From Roseomonas sp. (lineage in GTDB: Bacteria > Pseudomonadota > Alphaproteobacteria > Acetobacterales > Acetobacteraceae): a stretch of DNA of 34,468 bases. The stretch is taken from positions 1 to 34,468 of the forward strand of contig JADCFQ010000024.1 of NCBI GenBank assembly GCA_020249435.1, read 5' to 3'. The translations under genes and the position numbers were made by a program. Within the stretch, counting starts at the first letter, position 1; every line of letters starts with the position of its first letter. The notes below the pieces were generated by a model. The model had not been told where the DNA came from and searched no databases. It was given only the letters and a program-made list of their open reading frames with translations. Positions 23,014-31,572 of this stretch are shown here, piece after piece.

Positions 23014-24188
23014 TGCGTGCGGTTTTCCGCAGTCTCCGGCGGGCGGCGGATCAGCACGGAAATGGGGGCCAGCACCACGCCACGCCGTTCAAGCTCTGCC
23101 GCCCAGGCCACCAGCCGATCCACCATAACCGGCGTCGCGGCATTTGCCAGGCCAAGCGCGGAACCGCGCGCCTTCGCAATTGTCTCCAACTCGACAAGGC
23201 GACGTTCGATTTCCGACCGCGTCGCGGGCTCATCCAGGATCACATCCACCGAACGACCCCAGGCGCGAGCCGGCCCGGCGACACCGGGGCGGGCATCCAC
23301 AAACAACAGGCCACGATTGCGCAGCGATTCCTGCAGCGCGAGGTAGCTTTGCTCCATGGCGGCGAAGCGTTCGCCCCGCATGCCACCAACCACGCCAATG
23401 GCGCCGACATAGCCCGGAAAGCGCGACAGAACCCATTCCAGATTGGCGATATTCTCGGCCGAGGAACGCCCGGTCAGCAGGGCGCGATTGCCGGGGTCAT
23501 TCAACGGATAGCCCGCCGGTTCTAGCGGCAGGCCGATCAGCGTCTCGGAACCCTTGGCGCGCAGCCGCTCCGCCACCTGGGCCGCACGCGGGGCATAGGG
23601 CGAAATCGCAAAAGTAACAGCCGGCGGCAGGCGACGAATCGCGTCTTCCGTTTGCGCATTGGAAATACCGATATCGGCCACAATGATACCGATACGCGCG
23701 CGACTATCCTGCCGGTCAAATTGCCCGGCATAGGCGCGGATGGAGGTGCGACCATCAGCGCCTACCTTTGGCAGCGCGCCAAAACGACCCTGTTCCAATA
23801 AGGCAGGATCAGGCGCGGCGACGGGCCGAGCTGGGGGAAACTCCGGTGCGGCCACAGGCACATCAAACGGCGGTGGCGTCGGCGCGGCGGGGGCTTGCGC
23901 AGAAGTCTCGGCGCTTGGTGCCGCGGGCTCAGGCGCGGGTGCTTCCGCCTGGGCTGGCGGTTGGGGCGGCTCGGGCGCCGCAGCGGGCGGGGCTGGCACT
24001 TCAGTAACCGGCACTGGTGCTGGTGGGGCGGGTGGCGGCGCCTCCGCCACAGCCTCCTCACGCGGTTCGGGCGGGCCTAGGTTGTCAAGCCAAAGCCCGC
24101 CGCCACCCAGCAGCAGCAACACCAAAACCCAAAAAACGCCAAGCCCGCGCCAGCCGGCGAATACCCGGCGCGATAATCCTTCTGCCAT
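23010..24188 (-). CDS. Divergent polysaccharide deacetylase family protein (YibQ-like)
   Basis: A 392-residue protein. A single N-terminal membrane segment (VFWVLVLLLLGGGGLWL) is followed by a Pro/Ala-rich periplasmic linker (about 35-135). The divergent polysaccharide deacetylase domain comes next: RIGIIVADIGISNAQTEDAI, VTFAISPYAPRAAQ, LIGLPLEPAGYPLNDPG and LLFVDARPG. In this family the metal-binding residues of true deacetylases are only partly kept, so the activity is uncertain. The ATG at 24188 has GAGGG just upstream, formed by the end of ctpA, and is favoured over the in-frame GTG at 24191. Its position between ctpA and rppH is common in alphaproteobacteria. Confidence 0.88.
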   Translation of the reverse strand: MAEGLSRRVFAGWRGLGVFWVLVLLLLGGGGLWLDNLGPPEPREEAVAEAPPPAPPAPVPVTEVPAPPAAAPEPPQPPAQAEAPAPEPAAPSAETSAQAPAAPTPPPFDVPVAAPEFPPARPVAAPDPALLEQGRFGALPKVGADGRTSIRAYAGQFDRQDSRARIGIIVADIGISNAQTEDAIRRLPPAVTFAISPYAPRAAQVAERLRAKGSETLIGLPLEPAGYPLNDPGNRALLTGRSSAENIANLEWVLSRFPGYVGAIGVVGGMRGERFAAMEQSYLALQESLRNRGLLFVDARPGVAGPARAWGRSVDVILDEPATRSEIERRLVELETIAKARGSALGLANAATPVMVDRLVAWAAELERRGVVLAPISVLIRRPPETAENRTQ

Positions 24189-24195
24189 CACACCC

Positions 24196-25566
24196 TCAGC
24201 GCTGCCCGCCGCTTGGCGCCGAAGCCATGCCGCGCAGCAGTATCAAAGCCTGTTGAAGTTGATGATCCGTTTCCGGCTTGGTCGGATCAAAGGCCGGGGC
24301 GCCTTCCGCCGGCTGACGCATCACGCGTTCCACCAGGCCCGCCGGCAGATTGAGCGGCGGCGGCGGGATGGGGGCGCGGGTTTCCGCCTGGGTCTCATTG
24401 CGCAGTGAACGGCGCAAATCCGCTTCCCGATCACGCGGCGCCTGGGCGGCGCGGGTTTCTTCCCGTGTTGCCAGCACTTCGATATCGGGTTCAATCCCCG
24501 TCCCCTGGATGGACCGGCCAGAGGGTGTGTAATACCGCGCCGTCGTCAGCCGGATGGCGCCATTGCCCGGCACCGGCATTACGGTTTGCACGCTGCCCTT
24601 GCCGAAGGATTTCACGCCCACAACCACCGCGCGGCGATGATCCTGGAGCGCGCCGGCGACGATTTCACTGGCACTTGCGCTGCCGCTATTGATCAGCACG
24701 ACAATCGGTAGCCCATCGGCGATATCGCCCGGCTTGGCATTCCAGCGCTGCGCATCTTCCGTCCGACGCGCGCGGGTGGAGACAATCTCACCTTGCGTCA
24801 GGAAATCATCCGTGACCTGCACTGCCTGATCAAGCAAACCGCCCGGATTGTTGCGCAAATCCAGCACCAAGCCCTTCAGCCCGCCCTGCGCCTGCTGCTT
24901 CAATTGCTGCACCGCGCGGCGCAGCCCAACTTCCGTCTGTTCATTGAAGGATGTCACACGGACATAACCGAGATTGCCGTCTTCCAGCCGGAAGCGCACC
25001 ACTTGCGGGCGGATCACATCGCGCGTCAGCGTGAGTTCAATCGGCCGTTCCGCGCCTTGGCGACGGATCGTCAGCTTGATCTGCGTGCCGCGTTGGCCGC
25101 GCATCTGGTCCACCGCTTCCTGCAGGGTCAGCCCCTGCACCGAGGTCCCGTTCAGATGCGTGATGAAATCGCCCGGCCTGACGCCGGCGCGCGCGGCAGG
25201 GGTTTCGTCAATCGGGCTGATGACCTTGATATAGCCGCCTTCCTGCGTCACTTCGATCCCAAGCCCGCCAAATTCACCGCGCGTCTGTGTTTGCATGTCG
25301 CGGAAGCTGCGCTGGTTCAAATAGGATGAATGCGGATCAAGGCTGGACAGCATGCCCTGGATCGCGTTTTCGATCGCGTCCCGGTCATTCACCGGTTCCA
25401 CATATTCGGCGCGCACTCTCTCGAACACATCGCCGAACAGGTTGAGCAGCCGATAGGTCTCAGCCCGGCCACCTTCCTGCGCCCAGGCAGCAACCAAGGG
25501 GCCCACCACCACGCCGGCGGCAAAGGCCGCACCAATCCCCGCATAACGCAAAATCCCGCGCTGCAT
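24196..25566 (-). CDS. ctpA: S41-family carboxy-terminal processing protease
   Basis: A 456-residue protease with an N-terminal hydrophobic segment (YAGIGAAFAAGVVVGPLVAA) for export or anchoring. A CTP N-terminal helical region (YVEPVNDRDAIENAIQGMLS) precedes a PDZ domain (about 100-180: GLGIEVTQEGGYIKVISPID, ARAGVRPGDFITHLNG). The S41 catalytic domain has Ser298 in NSGSASASEI and Lys323 in SFGKGSVQ as the Ser/Lys dyad. It processes or degrades periplasmic proteins from their C-termini. ATG at 25566 (AAGGA 9 bases upstream) is chosen over TTG at 25575. It lies 118 bases after the EnvC-like gene; the pairing suggests control of peptidoglycan hydrolases, as known for Prc/CtpA systems. Confidence 0.93.
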   Translation of the reverse strand: MQRGILRYAGIGAAFAAGVVVGPLVAAWAQEGGRAETYRLLNLFGDVFERVRAEYVEPVNDRDAIENAIQGMLSSLDPHSSYLNQRSFRDMQTQTRGEFGGLGIEVTQEGGYIKVISPIDETPAARAGVRPGDFITHLNGTSVQGLTLQEAVDQMRGQRGTQIKLTIRRQGAERPIELTLTRDVIRPQVVRFRLEDGNLGYVRVTSFNEQTEVGLRRAVQQLKQQAQGGLKGLVLDLRNNPGGLLDQAVQVTDDFLTQGEIVSTRARRTEDAQRWNAKPGDIADGLPIVVLINSGSASASEIVAGALQDHRRAVVVGVKSFGKGSVQTVMPVPGNGAIRLTTARYYTPSGRSIQGTGIEPDIEVLATREETRAAQAPRDREADLRRSLRNETQAETRAPIPPPPLNLPAGLVERVMRQPAEGAPAFDPTKPETDHQLQQALILLRGMASAPSGGQR

Positions 25567-25684
25567 GCGCCCCAATCCTTCTCATCACTCGGCCGGAGCC
25601 GGAAAACCCCTGTATAAGATAGGCGTTCATGAGGCTTTGCGCGACTCTAGAATGCCTTGCGTCGCCGAAAAATCGCGCGGGCCG

Positions 25685-26893
25685 CTATTCGGCCCCGCCA
25701 AGCCAGGGGATCGGGTCCACCACCTGACCGTTCCGGCGCAGTTCCAGGTAAAGCGCGCCCCGCCCTTCCTCCCCGGCGCCGAGTCGGCCAAGCGCCTCAC
25801 CGGCCAGCAGCGCAGCCCCCGCTTCGGTATCCAAAGCGTCAAACCCGGCCAGCACCAGGTGCAGGCCCGGGCCGCATTCCAGGATGATGATCTGCCCGAA
25901 GCGGCGGAACGGGCCGGCAAATACCGCGCGCCCGGTGCAGGGGCTGACCACGCGCGCGCCGCCCGCCGCTGAGAAAGTGACCCCGCGCGCCGTGCCAGCT
26001 TCGCCCCTTTGGCCAAAGCCAACGCTCACGCGCCCATGAACCGGGGCGGGGCGGGCCGTTTCCATGGGCGATGGCAAGGCTTGGGGGACCGCGACCTGGG
26101 TTGCCGGGCGTGGCCGGCGCGCTTCCTCACGCGCTCTGGCCTGGGCTTCCTGGCGCGCCCGCGCTGCAGCCGCTGCTGCCTGCCTTGCCTGCTCACGCTC
26201 CAGCGCCGTCAGCATCTCCGCAAGGTCATTCGCACGGGCGAGCGCTTCTTGCGCGCGCGCGGCCTCAGCCCTTTGCGTGGCGCGGGCTTCGCGTTCGCGG
26301 AGCCTGGTCTCGGCGATCTCGGCATCCAAAGCCTCTGCCGCATGGCGCAGTTCGGCTTCTGCCGCAGCGACCATGCTCGCTTCCGCGGCGGCGATGCGAT
26401 TGCGGCGCTCGGCCTCGGCATGGGCCTGGTGCAGCACCTCAACCTCGGCGCGGATTTGCCGCGCCATGCCTTGCAGGACCAGAAGGCCGCGCAGGGCCTC
26501 ATCCGGCGGGGCGGGCTGGGCGAGCAATGTCTCCGCCGGCCAAAGGGCGAGGCGCCGCATGGCCGGCATCATGGGGGCAAGGGCAGCCGCGCGGGAGGCT
26601 GACTCATTATAGGCTGCCGCCGCCTCGGCCTCGGCGCGTTGTTGGCGCTGTTCTGCCGCCTCCAGCGCGCGTTCGGCCTCCTGCACGCGCGCTGCCATGG
26701 CAACCCGCTGCCGCGCGAGGCCGCTTTCTTCCGCCGCTGCGGCTTCCGCTTCGCGTGCGGCGGCTTCGGCAGCGGCGCGGCTCGCGGCACCGGTGCGGCG
26801 GGCTTCTTCCACATCCTCACGTGACGGCTGCGCCAGCGCCAAGCCAGGCAGCGCCATGAGAAGTAGCGCGAAGGCGAGACGCGTCTTAGCCAA
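25685..26893 (-). CDS. EnvC-like murein hydrolase activator
   Basis: A 402-residue exported protein: signal peptide (MAKTRLAFALLLMALPGLALA), a very long Ala/Glu/Arg-rich coiled coil (about 25-255), then a LytM/M23-like domain (HGRVSVGFGQRGEAGTARGV...YLELRRNGQVVDPIPWL). The usual zinc ligands of M23 peptidases are not all there; for example, the HxH segment reads GLHLVLAGFD. It is therefore probably a degenerate LytM activator of amidases, like E. coli EnvC, acting in the periplasm at division sites. The ATG overlaps the end of gpmI by 8 bases. Gene order gpmI-envC-ctpA is typical of alphaproteobacteria. Confidence 0.88.
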   Translation of the reverse strand: MAKTRLAFALLLMALPGLALAQPSREDVEEARRTGAASRAAAEAAAREAEAAAAEESGLARQRVAMAARVQEAERALEAAEQRQQRAEAEAAAAYNESASRAAALAPMMPAMRRLALWPAETLLAQPAPPDEALRGLLVLQGMARQIRAEVEVLHQAHAEAERRNRIAAAEASMVAAAEAELRHAAEALDAEIAETRLREREARATQRAEAARAQEALARANDLAEMLTALEREQARQAAAAAARARQEAQARAREEARRPRPATQVAVPQALPSPMETARPAPVHGRVSVGFGQRGEAGTARGVTFSAAGGARVVSPCTGRAVFAGPFRRFGQIIILECGPGLHLVLAGFDALDTEAGAALLAGEALGRLGAGEEGRGALYLELRRNGQVVDPIPWLGGAE

Positions 26894-28424
26894 GCAGGGA
26901 TTGTCCTGTCATGGCGGCGGGCTGCTTCAGGCCAAGCAGCGCGAGCAAACTCGGTGCGATATCCGCAAGCCGCCCATCCTTGAGCGCAGCACCCTCAGGC
27001 CCACCCATTAGAATGGCCGGCACCACATTGGTGGTATGCGCGGTATGCGGCCCGCCGGTTGCGGGGTCTTTCATCAATTCGGCATTGCCGTGATCAGCGG
27101 TAACGAGCAGGCAGCCGCCCACATCGCGCAGCGCCGCGACAATGCGCCCAAGCCCGGCATCCACTGCCTCCACTGCCTTGGTTGCAGCGGCAAGGCTGCC
27201 GGTATGCCCCACCATATCGGCATTGGCGTAGTTCAGCACAATCAGATCAAAGGCGCAGCTATTGATGGCGGCGACAGCCTTTTCCGTCAGTTCCGGCGCC
27301 GACATTTTCGGCTTCAAATCATAGGTCGCGACATCCTTGGGCGATGGCACCATGATGCGTTCCTCACCGGGATAGACCGCTTCTTCCCCGCCATTCAGGA
27401 AGAAAGTGACATGCGGGTATTTTTCCGTCTCCGCCATGCGAAGCTGCTTGAGGCCCGCACGCGCCACCACTTCCCCAAGCTTATCCGCCATGGATTGCGG
27501 CGCGAAGGCGGTGGCGAGATGCGCGTTCAACGCCTCACTATATTCCGTGAGGCCGACAGCGGCGGCAAAGCGCGGCAGCCGCGCGCGCGCAAAGCCATCA
27601 AAGCCAGGATCGAGCAAGGCAGTGAGGATTTCGCGCGCACGATCGGCGCGAAAATTGAAGCAGAGAAGGCCATCGCCATCCTGCATGCCGGCATAGTCAC
27701 CAATGACGCTGGCCGGGATGAATTCATCGGTTTTCTCGGCGGCATAAGCTGCGCTGATGGCGGCCGCAGCGCTTGGCGCTGCAACACCCTTGGCCTCCAC
27801 CATCGCGGCATAGGCTTGTGAGACGCGATCCCAACGCTTATCGCGATCCATCGCGAAATAGCGCCCGATGATGGTGGCGATGCGCACACCAGCAACGCCT
27901 GCGAGATCGGCTTCGAAACGCGCCAAGTAATCGGGCGCCGCGCGCGGCGGCGTATCCCGCCCATCGGTGAAGCCGTGAATGGCCACCGGTATGCCTGCGT
28001 TTGACACTAGTTTTGCGAGCGCCACCGCATGATCCTGATGCGCATGCACCCCACCGGGGGAGAGCAAGCCCATCAAATGGCAGGTCCCGCCCGAGGCTTT
28101 CAGCTTCGCAATCAGCCCCGTCAGCGCCGGCAATCGCGCGAAAGACCCATCCGCAATGGCGGCATCAATGCGCGGCAAATCCTGCATCACCACGCGCCCG
28201 GCACCGATATTGAGGTGCCCGACCTCGGAATTGCCCATCTGGCCTTCCGGGAGCCCGACATCGAGGCCCGAGGTTTTGAGGAAAGCATGCGGGCAGGACG
28301 CCCAAAGCGCGTCGAAATTCGGCGTCTTCGCCTGACGCACGGCGTTATCGGCAATCTCCTCCCGCCAGCCCCAGCCATCCAGAATGACCAGCATCACAGG
28401 GCGCGGCAGGGCAGAGGCTTGCAT
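26886..28424 (-). CDS. gpmI: 2,3-bisphosphoglycerate-independent phosphoglycerate mutase
   Basis: A 512-residue binuclear Mn-dependent enzyme interconverting 3- and 2-phosphoglycerate in glycolysis and gluconeogenesis. Signatures: VMLVILDGWGWREE near the start (metal Asp), GLPEGQMGNSEVGHLNIGAG with catalytic Ser66, GFTDGRDTPPRAA, and the second metal cluster NYANADMVGHTG and LLVTADHGNAE. The length is normal. ATG at 28424 with GGAG 9 bases upstream is preferred over a TTG at 28439. It is probably the first gene of the run down to rppH, with the EnvC-like start inside its last codons. Confidence 0.96.
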   Translation of the reverse strand: MQASALPRPVMLVILDGWGWREEIADNAVRQAKTPNFDALWASCPHAFLKTSGLDVGLPEGQMGNSEVGHLNIGAGRVVMQDLPRIDAAIADGSFARLPALTGLIAKLKASGGTCHLMGLLSPGGVHAHQDHAVALAKLVSNAGIPVAIHGFTDGRDTPPRAAPDYLARFEADLAGVAGVRIATIIGRYFAMDRDKRWDRVSQAYAAMVEAKGVAAPSAAAAISAAYAAEKTDEFIPASVIGDYAGMQDGDGLLCFNFRADRAREILTALLDPGFDGFARARLPRFAAAVGLTEYSEALNAHLATAFAPQSMADKLGEVVARAGLKQLRMAETEKYPHVTFFLNGGEEAVYPGEERIMVPSPKDVATYDLKPKMSAPELTEKAVAAINSCAFDLIVLNYANADMVGHTGSLAAATKAVEAVDAGLGRIVAALRDVGGCLLVTADHGNAELMKDPATGGPHTAHTTNVVPAILMGGPEGAALKDGRLADIAPSLLALLGLKQPAAMTGQSLLG

Positions 28425-28490
28425 CAAGGCGGACTCCAATTCTTGTGAGCGCCGAAATACCCCTCGTGCCGGCCCTGGGGCAAGCGCGGA

Positions 28491-29177
28491 TCAGAAGGGC
28501 AGCAGCGCCGGCACGCCGAAGAAGCGCGCATGGAAATGCAGCATCGCCGCCCAGCCGATGACAGCGAGCGCGGGCGCGAGCCAGCCGATTTCCGCCAGCA
28601 CCAGCCGATTGCGCCCGGCCATGATGGCGCCGAAAGGCAGGATGGAAGTTGCAGCCTGAAGTCTTGCCGCCGCTTCCGGGTCGCGTGCGGCAAGCTTGCG
28701 ATCAATGGAGGGCATGCCGATGAAGGCGCTGATGGCGAAGGTGCCGAAGAAGATCACACTCGCCAAATCACCATTGCCGAGCACATGCACCAAGGCCCAT
28801 AGCGCGAAGGACCAGAGCATGGGGTGGCGCGTAATGCGCTGAATGCCGCGTATCTGTTGCCCAACAAGGCCCTCTCCGCCGATCCCTGTCGGGTTGCGTA
28901 AAAGCCCAGCGGCAAAGAACAGAAAGGCCGGCAACATGATCAGCGCAAGGAGCAGGCGAAGCCAGGCCGGCGCGGTCCAAAGCGGCACAGGGTCTGCCGC
29001 GCCCGAGGCGCGCGCGAGCAGCACCAAGGCAACCACTGACAGGATGGAATAGAAGATGCGAAAGCCATTCGCGCCGAGGCCAGCGACCAGCCTAGCACGC
29101 ATCAGGCCGCTGGCGAGGCCGTTATGCGTCACGAACCAAAACCCTGCCGCCATCAATAGGGGGAAGAAGGTTTTCAT
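28491..29177 (-). CDS. NnrU family membrane protein
   Basis: A 228-residue integral membrane protein with about six hydrophobic segments. The family signatures are HNGLASGLMRARLVAGLGANGFRIFYS near the N-terminus and GIQRITRHPMLWSFALWALVHVLGNGD in the middle, the latter recalling the isoprenylcysteine methyltransferase/NnrU core. NnrU was first linked to nitrite/nitric oxide metabolism, and some relatives act in carotenoid or haem pathways; none of those genes is here, so the role is open. It lies 3 bases downstream of the enolase-superfamily gene on the same strand, so they are likely co-transcribed. Confidence 0.88.
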   Translation of the reverse strand: MKTFFPLLMAAGFWFVTHNGLASGLMRARLVAGLGANGFRIFYSILSVVALVLLARASGAADPVPLWTAPAWLRLLLALIMLPAFLFFAAGLLRNPTGIGGEGLVGQQIRGIQRITRHPMLWSFALWALVHVLGNGDLASVIFFGTFAISAFIGMPSIDRKLAARDPEAAARLQAATSILPFGAIMAGRNRLVLAEIGWLAPALAVIGWAAMLHFHARFFGVPALLPF

Positions 29178-29180
29178 GGC

Positions 29181-30359
29181 CTATAAATCCTTCAAGACGG
29201 CCCAAAGCGCCGATTTCGCTTCAAACCCAATGCCGGGAGTATCGGGCATTTTGATCCGCCCATCCACCACCGGCGTGCTATCGGCGAAACCGCCAAAGGG
29301 CGCGAAGACCTCAGGGTAGCTTTCATTGCCGCCAAGCCCAAGCCCGACCGCGATATTGAGCGCGAATTGATGCCCGCCATGCGGCACGCAACGTCGCGGC
29401 GACCAGCCATGCCGCGCCAACATTTCAAGCGTGCGGAGATATTCAACCAAGCCATAAGAAAGTGCCGGATCGAATTGCAGAATATCGCGATCCGGCCTGA
29501 GGCCGCCATGGCGGATCAGATTGCGCGCATCCAGCATGGAAAACAGATTCTCGCCGGTTGCAATCGGCGGCATATATTGTTCTGCCAGCGCGGCATGGGT
29601 TGAATAATCGAGCGGGTCGAGCGGTTCCTCATACCAGCGGAGCCCAAAGGGTTGCAGCGCCGCGCCATAGGTCAGCGCCGCATGCAACCCAAAGCGGCCA
29701 TTCACATCCACGGCCAGGCGTGATCCATCGCCGCCCAGCAGCTTCACCACCGCTTCAATGCGCGCCATGTCTTCGCTGAGCGCTTCCTTCAGCGCGGTGC
29801 CAGGTGCGCCACCGATTTTCATTTTCACGGTGGTATACCCCATGCCGAGGTAGCGCTTCATTTCCTCAACCAAGGCATCCACGCCCTTGCCGGGGTAGTA
29901 ATAGCCGCCCGCGGCATAAACCCAGGCGCTGTCATCGGCCTGACCGCCGCGATAGCGATCCGCAAGCAAGCGCCAGAGCGGCACGCCGGCAAGCTTTGCC
30001 GCCGCATCCCAAAGCGCCATATCCAAGACGCCAACCGCAACGGAACGATCCCCATGCCCGCCCGGTTTTTCATTGCGCATCATGGCGGCCCAGGCACCGG
30101 CGGGGCGGAGCCCGCCATCCTTCCGCGTCAATTCCGCTTCTGTCGCCGCTTGCAGGCGCGGGATGAAACGTTCTGTCAGCAAGCCAGGCTGCGCATAACG
30201 GCCATTGGAATTGAAGCCATAGCCCGTGGCCTTTTTGCCCGCGCCATCTTCCACCGTAATGGCGACAACACTCGCCGTCATTTTCGAAAAATCAATATAG
30301 GCATTGGCAATGGCGCTGCTGATGGGCACCACGCCTTGGCGGATGGAGGCAATACGCAT
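29181..30359 (-). CDS. Enolase-superfamily dehydratase, probable D(-)-tartrate dehydratase
   Basis: A 392-residue protein of the mandelate racemase/muconate-lactonising group. The catalytic frame is present: KMK (179-181), Asp218 in LAVDVNGRF, Glu244/245 in WYEEPLDP, Glu270 in ATGENLFS and His327 in CVPHGGHQFALN. The runs RNLIRHGGLRPDRDILQFDP and SYGLVEYLRTLEMLARHGWS match what I recall of D-tartrate dehydratase from Bradyrhizobium (TarD). The expected reaction is D-tartrate to oxaloacetate + water; another acid-sugar dehydratase is the alternative. AGGA stands 6 bases before the ATG at 30359. It lies directly downstream of hrcA, an unusual neighbour. Confidence 0.85.
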   Translation of the reverse strand: MRIASIRQGVVPISSAIANAYIDFSKMTASVVAITVEDGAGKKATGYGFNSNGRYAQPGLLTERFIPRLQAATEAELTRKDGGLRPAGAWAAMMRNEKPGGHGDRSVAVGVLDMALWDAAAKLAGVPLWRLLADRYRGGQADDSAWVYAAGGYYYPGKGVDALVEEMKRYLGMGYTTVKMKIGGAPGTALKEALSEDMARIEAVVKLLGGDGSRLAVDVNGRFGLHAALTYGAALQPFGLRWYEEPLDPLDYSTHAALAEQYMPPIATGENLFSMLDARNLIRHGGLRPDRDILQFDPALSYGLVEYLRTLEMLARHGWSPRRCVPHGGHQFALNIAVGLGLGGNESYPEVFAPFGGFADSTPVVDGRIKMPDTPGIGFEAKSALWAVLKDL

Positions 30360-30402
30360 GGGGTTTCCTGTCTCAAAGCGCGCCGTCAATTGCGCGTGAT
30401 GT

Positions 30403-31455
30403 TCAACCGAGCAATCTGCCGATCACGCGCGCGGTGTAATCCACCACCGGGATCACGCGCCCGTAATTGATGCGGGTCGGCCCGATCACGCCAATGGCGC
30501 CGACGATCTTTTCCTGGCCATTGCGGAAGGGGGCGACCACCACGGAAAGTCCCGCGCTATCGAATAGCCCGCTTTCGGCACCGATGAAAATCTGCACGCC
30601 TTCGCCGCGCTGCGCCAATTCCAATAGCCGCAGCATGGTTTCCTGCGCCTCCAGCCTTTCGAACAGCCGCTGGATTTCCTGCACCTGGGCTGCCTGATCC
30701 AGGTTTTGCAATAGCCGCGACTGGCCGCGCAAAATCAGCGACCCGCCACCGCCGCCCGACCAGGTGGCGAGCCCTGCCGAGATCACCTGCTGCGTCAGCG
30801 CATCCAATGCCGTGCGATCGGCGGCGATTTCCTCGGCCACCTTGCTCCGGGTTTCTTCCAAGGTGCGGCCCGCGAGCCGCGCATTCAGGTAGTTGGACGC
30901 CTGGGTCAGCGCCGAAGGCGGCAGCCCTGCCGGCACTTCAATGACACGGTTTTCCACCTGGCCACCTTCATGCACCAGCACCACCAAGGCGCGGCCCGGC
31001 CCGAGTGCGACAAATTCAATATGCCGCACCGGGTTTTCGGTCTTGGGCGCCACCACCAGCCCGGCTGCCCCGGCAAGGCCAGAGAGCATCAGCCCGGCCT
31101 CGGCCAGCGTTTCCTGCAAGGACCGGCCCGATGCCGCGCAGCGCGCCGCAATCGCGTCCCGATCCTCTTCGCCAAGCGCGCCAAATTCCAGCAAGCCATC
31201 CACGAAAAGCCTGAGGCCGCGTTCGGTCGGCAGCCGCCCCGCCGAGGTATGGGGCGCGTAAAGCAGCCCGGCATCTTCCAAATCCGCCATGGCATTGCGG
31301 ATGGTGGCCGGGGAAAGGCCCAGCGGCAGACGTCGTGACAGGGTGCGGGACCCCACAGGTTCCCCGGTCGCGACATAGGTTTCCACCAATTCGCGCAGGA
31401 TCAGCGCCGAACGGCTATCCAACCCGGCAGCAGATGGCAGCCCAGGTGTCAGCAT
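30403..31455 (-). CDS. hrcA: Heat-inducible transcription repressor HrcA
   Basis: A 350-residue repressor from the ATG at 31453-31455. It has the N-terminal winged-helix (LDSRSALILRELVETYVATG, then EPVGSRTLSRRLPLGLSPATIRNAMADLEDAGLL and HTSAGRLPTERGLRLFVDGL), a GAF-like domain and the C-terminal FIGAESGLFDSAGLSVVVAP. HrcA represses groESL and dnaK operons by binding CIRCE elements, with GroEL helping its folding. An in-frame TTG at 31530 would add 25 residues, but that TTG also looks like a -35 box, so the ATG is preferred despite a poor ribosome-binding site. A CIRCE-like repeat lies upstream at 31535-31561. grpE/dnaK do not follow. Confidence 0.93.
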   Translation of the reverse strand: MLTPGLPSAAGLDSRSALILRELVETYVATGEPVGSRTLSRRLPLGLSPATIRNAMADLEDAGLLYAPHTSAGRLPTERGLRLFVDGLLEFGALGEEDRDAIAARCAASGRSLQETLAEAGLMLSGLAGAAGLVVAPKTENPVRHIEFVALGPGRALVVLVHEGGQVENRVIEVPAGLPPSALTQASNYLNARLAGRTLEETRSKVAEEIAADRTALDALTQQVISAGLATWSGGGGGSLILRGQSRLLQNLDQAAQVQEIQRLFERLEAQETMLRLLELAQRGEGVQIFIGAESGLFDSAGLSVVVAPFRNGQEKIVGAIGVIGPTRINYGRVIPVVDYTARVIGRLLG

Positions 31456-31500
31456 CGTGGGCGTATGGGTCACGGGTTGTGGTCCCGATTTGTCATGGGC

Positions 31501-31530
31501 CAAGTATGAAGCCTGCACCGGGCGCGTCAA
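31501..31530 (-). promoter_or_regulatory. hrcA: Candidate hrcA promoter
   Basis: On the minus strand TTGACG (31530-31525) is followed after 18 bases by TACTTG (31506-31501), with the hrcA ATG about 45 bases further on. The -35 box is good and the -10 box is weak. The CIRCE-like repeat lies just upstream of it. Confidence 0.35.
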
Positions 31531-31534
31531 CGGG

Positions 31535-31561
31535 TTAGCGCCGCCCCCTCGCTTGTGCTAA
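31535..31561. promoter_or_regulatory. Degenerate CIRCE-like inverted repeat (HrcA operator candidate)
   Basis: Two 9-base arms, TTAGCGCCG and TTGTGCTAA, are separated by exactly 9 bases (27 bases in total), the geometry of CIRCE (TTAGCACTC - N9 - GAGTGCTAA). By my count the left arm matches at 6 of 9 positions and the right arm at 7 of 9; the outer TTAGC/GCTAA pair is perfect and extends one base further as GG/CC. It sits between hrcA and rph, 11 bases before the rph ATG. HrcA autoregulation is the natural inference; the inner mismatches weaken it. Confidence 0.5.
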
Positions 31562-31572
31562 CCGCCCGGCCC

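Noticed and set aside
26009-26859. Several long plus-strand frames opposite the EnvC-like gene
   Set aside because: They arise from the Ala/Glu-rich coiled coil on the other strand; their products are low-complexity and lack motifs.
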